Shown here: positions 45,131 to 52,126 of the stretch, piece by piece
Layout of the letters: the number at the start of each line of letters is the position of its first letter
How positions within the stretch are numbered: the first letter of the stretch is position 1
Assembly (NCBI RefSeq): GCF_004342425.1
Contig: NZ_SLWQ01000001.1
Coordinates: forward strand, 582,252 to 646,251
DNA from: Dokdonella fugitiva
GTDB taxonomy: Bacteria; Pseudomonadota; Gammaproteobacteria; Xanthomonadales; Rhodanobacteraceae
DNA: 64,000 nt
Direction of reading: 5' to 3'
Position numbers and translations under genes: made by a program
The notes under the pieces: model-generated
What the model was told of the DNA's origin: nothing
What the model saw: only the letters and a program-made list of their open reading frames with translations
Database searches by the model: none

Positions 45131-46235
45131 GCGCCGCGCCGTGCAGCACATCGATCTGCCCGGCGGCCGCCGAGCGGAACATCGGCGCGAGCAGGTTCGC
45201 TCGGTTGATGTCGAACAGCACGAGCTCGCTGCCGTTGGCGGGCAGCCGGTCGAACAGCGCGTGCACGACGTCCGCGCTGCTGACCGTGCTGTCGAGCACC
45301 GACTGGAACGCGAGCACCGGCGGCAGGCGCGCGAGACCGCCGCTCGCCGCGAGGGCGGCGATGCGCGCGCGCAAGGTTGCGGCCAGCAGGTACGACTGCA
45401 GCGCGCCGTTCGCCGGAAACGAGTTGTACTTGTACGGATTGAACTCGGGCAGGATGTCGATCCAGCGCGACTTCTCGAAATAGGCGAAGCCGCCGAACAG
45501 CGGCAGCCAGCGCGACAGCGACGCGAACGCTCGCAAGCCGATCATCGGCGACACCAGCACGAGCCGCTGCGGCGCCGGCAGGCGCGCGTCGTCGAGCGCA
45601 TCGAGCGCGTAATCGAGCGCGAGCGCGCCGCCGTTCGAGTAGCCGAGGATGTGGATCGGCTTGTCCGCGCCGACGCGCGCGCGCAGCTCGCGCATCGCGA
45701 TGCGCACGACCGCGCGCCAGTCCTGCCAGCGCACGTCGAGCAGGCCCGCGGGCACGGTGCCGTGGCCCGGCAGGCGCGGCGCGATCACCGCGAAGCCGGC
45801 GCGCTCGTAGGTCGCCGCGAGCGTGCGCACGCTGTACGGCGAATCGGTGAGGCCGTGCAGCAGCAGCACGCCGCCGCGCGGCTGCGCCGGCGTCGATTCG
45901 AACGAGCGATTCCAGTCGCGTGCGCCCGCGCGCGCGCCGAGGCGACTGTCTTTCTCGTAACGGAATTCGCCGGCGACCGCAGCGGTGGCCAGCTGTGCGT
46001 GCAGGTCGTCGAACACTTGCCGTTCGCGCGCGAGATAGTCGGCCCATGTGAAGCGCGCGTCGAGCGCGTCGGCATGCACCTCGTGCGCGAGCACGATGCG
46101 ATGCCACGGCATGAGGTCCGGCTTGCCGCGCGCTTCGAACGCGCGCGCGAGCAACAGGCCGAGCCCGGCGAGCACGGCGAACAGGATCACCCACGCCGCA
46201 CGGCGGAGCAGACGACGAAGCCAAGGCAGGACCAT
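44961..46235 (-). CDS. Membrane-anchored alpha/beta hydrolase, C-terminus replaced by recombination
   Basis: 424 codons. An N-terminal membrane segment (~10-30) is followed by a hydrolase domain: L-L-L-H-G-L-T-D-S-P-Y-S, nucleophile elbow G-Y-S-N-G-G, and an Asp candidate in F-Q-S-V-L-D-S-T. From about residue 368 the frame enters duplicated segment A out of phase and becomes Cys/Arg/Ser-rich nonsense (C-S-R-C-S-C-C-W) to the stop. The native C-terminus, where the catalytic histidine would be expected, is therefore probably lost. TACGAT 6 nt before the ATG predicts a leaderless start. Activity is doubtful. Confidence 0.7.
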   Translation of the reverse strand: MVLPWLRRLLRRAAWVILFAVLAGLGLLLARAFEARGKPDLMPWHRIVLAHEVHADALDARFTWADYLARERQVFDDLHAQLATAAVAGEFRYEKDSRLGARAGARDWNRSFESTPAQPRGGVLLLHGLTDSPYSVRTLAATYERAGFAVIAPRLPGHGTVPAGLLDVRWQDWRAVVRIAMRELRARVGADKPIHILGYSNGGALALDYALDALDDARLPAPQRLVLVSPMIGLRAFASLSRWLPLFGGFAYFEKSRWIDILPEFNPYKYNSFPANGALQSYLLAATLRARIAALAASGGLARLPPVLAFQSVLDSTVSSADVVHALFDRLPANGSELVLFDINRANLLAPMFRSAAAGQIDVLHGAAPRRCSRCSCCWFAPDCVAARAHSISPRSSRSRCSARSPSRSSAMASPIRRSRGISS

Positions 46236-46288
46236 GCGCCGATCGTAGCGGAGGCGTCCCCCGTAGGAGCGGCGGAAGCCGCGATGCT

Positions 46289-46818
46289 CTTCCATCACCT
46301 CTCCCGCTCGCGGGAGAGGTCGCGCCGCAGGCGCGGGTGAGGGGAACCGTGCGACACCTCGCCTGCTTCCCCGCATCCGCCTCCGGCACCTTCTCCCGCA
46401 AGCGGGAGAAGGGACAGCGATCGCGGAGCGAGGTGTCGTGTCCGTCCTGCGATTCACTTTATGGGAGCGGCGGAGGCCGCGATGCGCCTCCACCACCTCT
46501 CCCGCTCGCGGGAGAGGTCGCGCCGCAGGCGCGGGTGAGGGGAAATCACGCGACAGCTCGCACGATTCCCCTCATCCGCCTCCGGCACCTTCTCCGCAGG
46601 CGGGAGAAGGGACAGCGATCGCGGACCGACGCGTTGTGCCGGTTCCTGCGATCCACTCCGTGGGCACCGCACGCGGCGATGCACCCCACCTCTCCCGCTC
46701 GCGGGAGAGGTCGCGCCGCAGGCGCGGGTGAGGGGAGCCGCGCGACACCTCGCCTGCTTCCCCTCATCCGCCTCCGGCACCTTCTCCCGCAAGCGGGAGA
46801 AGGGACAGCGATCGCAGA
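46289..46818. repeat. Three tandem copies of a ~193-bp repeat
   Basis: The block CTCTCCCGCTCGCGGGAGAG, followed by GTCGCGCCGCAGGCGCGGG, a CCTC/CCGC-ATCCGCCTCCGGCACC stretch and CTCCCGCAAGCGGGAGAAGG, occurs near 46300, 46494 and 46687. It comprises two CTCCCGC-N-GCGGGAG palindromes per unit. The spacing is about 193 nt with diverged linkers. No gene is present in 46236-46851. Confidence 0.8.
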
Positions 46819-46851
46819 ACGACGACGCCGCGATGCCGGTCGCCGGCGTGG

Positions 46852-47736
46852 CTACGGTACATCGTCATCCACATCCGCTATCCAGACATCGCCCGCGCGT
46901 GCTGCGTCGAGCAGTTCCTTTCTCAGTGATCGCATGCCTTCGGCCATCGCCGTTCGCCGGATGGCGTGGATATCCGCATCGACCAGGGCGCCTCGGATGC
47001 CGTCGGTCATCGGCAGCATCTGGCAGACGAACCGTCGCCCTCGGAATCCGTTCGTGCAGTAGACGCAGCCGTCGCGGTTCGGGCGCCAGAGCGTCACCCC
47101 TTCCGCAATGTCGTCGTCGGAGTAGCCGGCGACCTCGAGCGAATGCGGCGGCAAGTGCAGCGGCTCCCGGCATTCCGGGCACAGCTTGCGCACCGCGCGC
47201 AACGCGAACACGAGCACGACGGACTCCCCGATGCCGTCCACCGGGACGCCGATACTGCGGAGACGCTGCAACGCGTGCGGCGCATCCAGCGTGTGCACGG
47301 TCGAAAGGATGAGTCGTCGGCGCTGCGTGGTCAGGCGCACGGCTTCCATCGCCGTTGCGTAGTCCGGAATCTCGCCGACCAGGAAGGCCTTCGTCCCGTC
47401 GTCGGCGAGCCGCTTCAGCGCACTGTCGAAGGTGACGCCATCCTTGCTCGACACGACGACGCGCATCGCGTCGTCGAGTCGATCGCGCGCGACCCATTCG
47501 ATCGTCGCCATCGGCACATGGGCTCCGCGCAGGCGGCGCAGCATGCGCATGCCGTGATACAGCAGCGCGGCCTTGCCTGAGTTCGTCGGGCCGACGGCCA
47601 GGATCAGACCTCGTTCCCGGGAAAGCGCCTGCTCATAGGCCCGCCTTTGACGCTCGTCGAGGATGTCGACGATCGTCGGGCCGTGGTCCGGCGCGGACAT
47701 ATGCATCAGCGAGGGCTGCACGGACGTCGGAGGCAT
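46852..47736 (-). CDS. Stand-alone PilB/GspE-like C-terminal ATPase domain with degenerate Walker A
   Basis: 294 residues. It aligns with the C-terminal half of type II/IV secretion ATPases: A-V-G-P-T-N-S-G-K55-A-A-L-L-Y (normally G-P-T-G-S-G-K-T-T-T), F-L-V-G-E-I-P-D (normally G-E-I-R-D), the His box L-I-L-S-T-V-H-T-L-D-A, and the metal-binding C-P-E-C ... C-V-Y-C. The Thr after the lysine is Ala and the Arg of the Asp box is Pro, so hydrolysis is doubtful. The N-terminal domains and any pilus genes are missing. Start MPPTSVQ after GTGAGGG. Confidence 0.72.
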   Translation of the reverse strand: MPPTSVQPSLMHMSAPDHGPTIVDILDERQRRAYEQALSRERGLILAVGPTNSGKAALLYHGMRMLRRLRGAHVPMATIEWVARDRLDDAMRVVVSSKDGVTFDSALKRLADDGTKAFLVGEIPDYATAMEAVRLTTQRRRLILSTVHTLDAPHALQRLRSIGVPVDGIGESVVLVFALRAVRKLCPECREPLHLPPHSLEVAGYSDDDIAEGVTLWRPNRDGCVYCTNGFRGRRFVCQMLPMTDGIRGALVDADIHAIRRTAMAEGMRSLRKELLDAARAGDVWIADVDDDVP

Positions 47737-47832
47737 GGCATCGCCCTCACGATAGGACAAGCCATCATGATCGCATGCCGCCGCCGTTGCGATCCCTGAT
47801 GCCAACGTGGCGAAAACCACCGTGTCCCGCCT

Positions 47833-47856
47833 GTCTCAGGATCTGAGCCGCCCCCT
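47833..47856. repeat. 24-bp direct repeat, copy 2
   Basis: Identical to 43788-43811. It lies 97 nt upstream of the PilB-like start and 79 nt before the next plus-strand gene. Confidence 0.75.
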
Positions 47857-47934
47857 TGTTCCAATGCCCCGGTGCCGACGGGGCACCTCGCCCGGGCCAT
47901 AGGGGTCCGGACGGGAACGAGAAGGAGTGGAACC

Positions 47935-48399
47935 ATGCAGAACCTCGCGTCGATGACCCTGACCGGCGAGCAGCTCGCCGCCGCCGATGCCGCGCTGACC
48001 GCGCTGGAAACCACCCTCGGCGGCTTCGTGTCGCTCAGCCCCGAGCAGCGCCGGTCGGTGCCGCGCATGGGCGGCAAGTCCGAGCAGTTCTGCCGGCAGA
48101 CGCTGTCGCTGCTCGGCCAGAACCCGCAGGTGGTGAACCCGAACCTCGGCCTGCCCGAGGCGCAGTCGGACCTCGCGACCTACGACGCGCTGCGCCCGCT
48201 CATGCAGCGGCTCGGGCGCCTGTATTCGCGCGGTTCGGATACGCAGATGGCGCTCGGCAGCGACGTCATGGCCACCGCCCTGCACGGCTACAAGCTGCTC
48301 AAGGTCTCCGGCGGCGGCCAGAGCCTGGAACCGCTACGCGCGTCGCTCGCCACGCGCTTCACCAAGCGCTCGCGATCGACCGAGCCGAAAGCCGCGTAG
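47935..48399 (+). CDS. Small conserved hypothetical protein
   Basis: 154 residues, mostly helical, no signal peptide or membrane segment. Recognisable stretches are L-T-G-E-Q-L-A-A-A-D-A-A-L, L-S-P-E-Q-R-R-S-V-P-R-M-G-G-K-S-E and L-P-E-A-Q-S-D-L-A-T-Y-D. I cannot name a family with certainty. A GAAGGAG site and a good terminator frame it, so it is a real single-gene unit. Confidence 0.75.
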   Translation: MQNLASMTLTGEQLAAADAALTALETTLGGFVSLSPEQRRSVPRMGGKSEQFCRQTLSLLGQNPQVVNPNLGLPEAQSDLATYDALRPLMQRLGRLYSRGSDTQMALGSDVMATALHGYKLLKVSGGGQSLEPLRASLATRFTKRSRSTEPKAA

Positions 48400-48426
48400 C
48401 GCAGGGCGCTACCGGTGATGTCTTCG

Positions 48427-48453
48427 AAGCCGCAGCGATGCGGCTTTCTTTTT
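48427..48453 (+). terminator. Intrinsic terminator
   Basis: AAGCCGCA-GCGA-TGCGGCTT stem followed by TCTTTTT, 28 nt after the stop of the 47935-48399 gene. Confidence 0.85.
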
Positions 48454-48503
48454 GCCTGCGATCCGGCGCGGCGTGCGCTGTCGATCGCCGACCCGATCGG
48501 CGC

Positions 48504-48839
48504 ATCGTGCCTCCGGGGAGGAGTGCCGCTCCTCCGAGGCGCAGCGACGCACCTCCCGGGAGCAGGCTTGCTCCTCGAAGGCGCAGCTCTGGTCCTCCGA
48601 AGAGGAAGGTTGCTCGTCGGGAGGAGGAGGCACGGTCCTCCGAGGAGGAGCCTCGGTCCTCGAAGGGGCATGACTGCGCCCGGTGTGGAGCAGTGCTGGT
48701 CCTCGGAGGAGCAGTGTTGCCCCTCGGAGCGGCAGTGTTGCTCCTCGGAGGAGGAACGCGGCTCCTCGGGGGAGCGTGCGTGGTCCTCGGGTGGTGCAGT
48801 GGCGATCCACGGAGGAGCAGTGATGGCCCTCCGGGCCGG
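48504..48839. repeat. Array of about 16 degenerate 21-bp tandem units
   Basis: Units hold a strict 21-bp period without any indel from 48504 to 48839. The core of most units is CTCCTCGGAGGAG or a variant (a near-palindrome), followed by a GCAGTGTTG-like linker. Because 21 is a multiple of 3, all frames give 7-residue repeats (plus strand S-S-E-E-Q-C-C type; minus strand L-L-R-G-A-T-L type). No frame has a convincing start: the plus-strand one begins before the terminator at 48427. Confidence 0.8.
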
Positions 48840-48920
48840 ACGAGCCGACTACGTCCTGATGGGTGCAGGCGCAAGCGGGTAAGGGCTCGGAGCCTGCCGG
48901 CACGTCGAGACCTCCGAATC

Positions 48921-49005
48921 GTCGTCATCCCCGCGCAAGCGGGGATCCGTTTTGCTCTCGACGCCACCGACGGAAAAATGGATTCCCGCTTTCGCGGGAA
49001 TGACG
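48921..49005. repeat. Inward-facing REP-like pair
   Basis: ATCCCCGC-GCAA-GCGGGGAT and ATTCCCGC-TTTC-GCGGGAAT, about 40 nt apart with CGTCGTC and ATGACGA outer flanks. Same family as the units at 23.7 kb. From here to 49167 nothing else is evident apart from a drop in GC. Confidence 0.75.
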
Positions 49006-49167
49006 AAGCTTCGACCAATCCGACTTTCCTTAAGCGAATTCGTCGGCCGTCATGCGCCATTTCAAACGGGCAATTCCTCGGCGCCCGTCTCTTCAATGAC
49101 CGCATCGATGTATCCTTGCCAAAGGCCGAGTTTGGAATAGCTGAACATTTGTGACGAGGGACATCAC

Positions 49168-49587
49168 ATGTGGCTCCAAGGGCAATATTGGCTATGGTTG
49201 ATTGCCATATCCGCCGCATTGCTTATGAGCGCGGGCTTTTCCGTTCTTGCCCTCGCATCGTCCAACGAGCAGCGAATTCGTGCCTTAACCATGCTGCCTT
49301 TGGAGCTTCAGAGCGGAAGTCCACCGAGTTTTTTGTCGCGGCTTTTGTTGATGCTGCTTTCCGTCGCGCTCGTATCATTCATCGGCGCACTCATCATCCT
49401 AGCGATCATTGGTCCAGCTCTGTTCGCCATTTTTGGCGGCCTCTCCTTATTCCTAGGGAAGTTTTTGATTCAAGGATGGTGGACCAGAAGCGCCACGTGT
49501 CGTCCGATGAAGTATGTTTTTTCGTTCTCCGTAGCATTGCTGGCGCTACTCTTCTTTGCTATCGCGGACTTCTGCATCAATGGATAG
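49168..49587 (+). CDS. Small membrane protein, lower GC
   Basis: 139 residues with three or four hydrophobic segments (~8-30, ~55-78, ~80-100, ~117-135). No conserved motif is recognised. Base composition is lower than the chromosome around it, as in the next gene, suggesting transfer. GAGGG lies 10 nt before the ATG. Confidence 0.6.
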   Translation: MWLQGQYWLWLIAISAALLMSAGFSVLALASSNEQRIRALTMLPLELQSGSPPSFLSRLLLMLLSVALVSFIGALIILAIIGPALFAIFGGLSLFLGKFLIQGWWTRSATCRPMKYVFSFSVALLALLFFAIADFCING

Positions 49588-49683
49588 CTGCTGGCACACA
49601 AGCCATTCCGATCGCATATTGGCTGTGCGCCAGCCCGGGGAAATTTTGAGTGGGCGCGCATTCTTAATCTTGGCTTAGGCGCC

Positions 49684-50229
49684 ATGGGAAAGAAGCAGAC
49701 CAGAACGAAGGTGCCGGACCTCAGCGACTCCGCTATTGTTGAACGAGCCCTGTCATTGGCCAATGATTGGATGTGGGCAGTCTCATTGCAACACGACCGA
49801 ATCGCGAGGCCTCGCAAGCGAGATGTAGCCTTTCATCCATTCGGCATTGCTTTGTTCAACGAGGCGGACGTCCATTTCCTCACCATTTCGTTGCGGCGTT
49901 TGCGCATCGTCGTGTCTGCGCTCGAGCATGTACCCGAACTACAGGGCGCCATTCGCGCCGCACTAGAAGCTTTCGACACACGGCTTCCTTGGGTTAAGTC
50001 CATCCGTGACGTTTTCGAACATCTGGAAGATTATGCAATCGATTCGAATCGTCGCAAATCGGATAGGTGCCGTCGAGAACTTCAAGTCTGGTCTGCTACC
50101 GAAAATGACGTGAACTGGCTTGGATTCGATATCGATTGGAGAGAAGCATTGCTCGCTGCTGAGAATTTGCACGGTTCTGCAATGACGGCAATCCGTATCT
50201 TCGCTGATAAGAAGAGCAAAGAGGACTAA
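49684..50229 (+). CDS. Hypothetical protein, lower GC
   Basis: 181 residues, soluble and mainly helical, with F-N-E-A-D-V-H-F-L-T-I-S-L-R-R-L, L-P-W-V-K-S-I-R-D-V-F-E-H-L-E-D-Y and N-D-V-N-W-L-G-F-D. The R-D-V-x-E-H-L/D-Y pattern recalls HEPN-like or other small toxin/effector helices, but this is only an impression. It lies 97 nt after the small membrane protein gene, and both may have arrived together. Duplicated segment B starts 70 nt downstream. Confidence 0.6.
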   Translation: MGKKQTRTKVPDLSDSAIVERALSLANDWMWAVSLQHDRIARPRKRDVAFHPFGIALFNEADVHFLTISLRRLRIVVSALEHVPELQGAIRAALEAFDTRLPWVKSIRDVFEHLEDYAIDSNRRKSDRCRRELQVWSATENDVNWLGFDIDWREALLAAENLHGSAMTAIRIFADKKSKED

Positions 50230-50299
50230 GCGCGTAGGGTGGGACGCAGGCGCGTAGCGGCGAGTCCCACCTCAAACTCGCGACCACGTTGCCGACAAC

Positions 50300-50725
50300 A
50301 AAGGGGACGGAGCAATTATCCGGAATCCCGAGCGCGCGCGGCTACCGGTGGGACTCGCGGCCGGGGCGCTTCGAGAAGGCCGGCCTTCTCGCGCCGCTGC
50401 GTCGCACCCTACGAAGGTTCGCGCGCCGCGTAGGGCGGTACGCGCGAAGCGCGTGCCGCCGCCCGCACGTCGAGGCGATCAATCCGGCCGAAAGCGGCGC
50501 ATCGCGCCCGACACGAGCATCGCGAACACCCATGCCAGCGCCGCATTCACGACGAGATGCCCTTGCTTCGCCGCATCGGCGAGCCCGTCGCCGAGGATCG
50601 TGACGGTGAGCGTGCCGAGCATCGTCACCGCGACGAGCGCGGTGAAGTCGAGCGCGCGTGCGCCGCGGCGCAGGCCCGGGCGCCAGAGCAGCGCGAACAG
50701 CGCGAAGAACGGCGCGTCGAGCAGC
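50300..50725. repeat. Duplicated segment, copy B (native location)
   Basis: Counterpart of 44705-45130. Here it includes the intact 3' end of the membrane protein gene plus ~180 nt downstream with the GGGCGG/CCGCCC hairpin, so this copy is probably the source. The non-coding part 50230-50478 holds nothing else recognisable. Confidence 0.85.
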
Positions 50726-51903
50726 GCGAGCTGCAGCAACGGCCAGGCGTGCAGCAGGCGTCCGAGGCTCGGCAGCGCCGCGATCGTCGCGAACTCGCCA
50801 CCTTCGATCTGGCCGAGGTTCTTGGCGATCCACGGGTCGAGCGCGAGCGGGGCGTGGCCGGCGAGGCGCAGCGCGATGCGCGTGTGTGCGGCGAGCGTGC
50901 GCAGTTCGGTGCCGCGGTCGAAGTTCACGAGGCCGCGGCAGACGCGTTCGGGGAGGTCCGGGAATTCCCAGGCGTGGCGGCCGCTGTAGATCGCGCAGTC
51001 GGGGTCGACGTGCAGTTCCTCGAGCAGCGCGCGCGGGTCGTCGGCGAACGGCAGCAGTGCGGTGAAGACGACGTCGGCGCGGTTGTACTGATCGATCGCG
51101 TCCATCATCGCGCCTTCACGATGCAGCTGCGCGACCTGCAGCCAGCAGCCGGCGAGCGCGCCCGCGCCGAGCGCGAGCGCGCGCCAGCTCGTGCGGCCGA
51201 GGCGCACGCGGTCGAGCACGAACACGGCGGCAGCGAGGCCGAGCGGCAGCACGAGGTGCTGGATCTTCGAGGTCGCGAGCAGCAGGGCGGCGAGCGCGAG
51301 CAGCGCGAAGCGCGAAGCGCTGCGCGCCTCGTCGCGCCACAGCAGCGCGAGCGCGAAGGTCGCATAGCCGGCGAGCAGCGCTGTCCACTCGGCGTAGAAG
51401 GTATTGAGGTACAGCGTATTACCGGGATCGGCGAACAGCATCGGCAGCAGCGCCGCGTTGGCGAGCGCCGCGCGCGCGTCGCCGCGACGCAACCACGCGC
51501 GTGACAGCGCGATCGACAGCGCGAGCAGCGCGAGCCAGCGCAATGCACCGACCCAGCGCACGTCGTGCACGGGCCCGCCGCCGAACGATTCGGCGAGCGC
51601 CCAGATCGCAGCCGCGGCACCGGTGAACGCGAGCTCGCTCGACCAGTAACACATCGGTTCACCGCCGGCGATGAAGCGATAGCGTGCGTACGGCGCCTGC
51701 GGGCTGTTCTGCTGCGGGGGGATCGATGCCGGGCGATCGGGATGGACGTCGAAGCAGCTCGTGTAGCGCGTCTGGTCATAGCTGTTCGCGTACGCGTGCA
51801 GCGGGTCGTGCGACCAGAGCAGGAACGCGCGCAGGCTGCCGATCGCCCACAACGCCATGAGCAGCAGCCAGACGGTCCGCGGGGTCGTTCGCTCGCTGGC
51901 CAA
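50479..51903 (-). CDS. Polytopic membrane protein, glycosyltransferase-like
   Basis: 474 residues, around ten membrane segments. A long non-membrane loop after the first segment (S-H-D-P-L-H-A-Y-A-N-S-Y-D-Q-T-R-Y-T) and the C-terminal D-F-T-A-L-V-A-V-T-M-L-G resemble integral membrane sugar or lipid-linked-glycan transferases (GT-C-like), but no signature is decisive. The TTG start is supported by GAGGAG 7 nt upstream. Its last ~75 codons are duplicated at 44893-45120. Confidence 0.65.
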   Translation of the reverse strand: MASERTTPRTVWLLLMALWAIGSLRAFLLWSHDPLHAYANSYDQTRYTSCFDVHPDRPASIPPQQNSPQAPYARYRFIAGGEPMCYWSSELAFTGAAAAIWALAESFGGGPVHDVRWVGALRWLALLALSIALSRAWLRRGDARAALANAALLPMLFADPGNTLYLNTFYAEWTALLAGYATFALALLWRDEARSASRFALLALAALLLATSKIQHLVLPLGLAAAVFVLDRVRLGRTSWRALALGAGALAGCWLQVAQLHREGAMMDAIDQYNRADVVFTALLPFADDPRALLEELHVDPDCAIYSGRHAWEFPDLPERVCRGLVNFDRGTELRTLAAHTRIALRLAGHAPLALDPWIAKNLGQIEGGEFATIAALPSLGRLLHAWPLLQLALLDAPFFALFALLWRPGLRRGARALDFTALVAVTMLGTLTVTILGDGLADAAKQGHLVVNAALAWVFAMLVSGAMRRFRPD

Positions 51904-52126
51904 CCGGTCGCTCCTCGCCGTTCCAACCGGCGCCCCGCGCCGGAAAGCGGCCTAGTCTAGGTGGGCGGCATGACGCGGCTCAAACACCGGGCCGTTTCGT
52001 CGACCCGTTCACACTCCCCGCGTCGACCGGTTCGCCCGGCGAGCGCGACGCGGCTCCGGGCACTGCCCCCGGGACCCGGTGCTAGGATGCCTTCCACTCG
52101 GGGAATCCGCCCCGGAGGGAGCTGTC

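Noticed and set aside
43788..47856. Intact transposon between the 24-bp repeats
   Set aside because: No transposase, recombinase or terminal inverted repeats are recognisable between them.
48504..48839. CRISPR array
   Set aside because: Units abut without unique spacers, the 21-bp period is too short, and no cas gene is present.
48415..48882. Heptad-repeat protein coded by the 21-bp array
   Set aside because: The only long plus-strand frame starts at a GTG before a strong intrinsic terminator, has no ribosome site, and several other frames are equally open.
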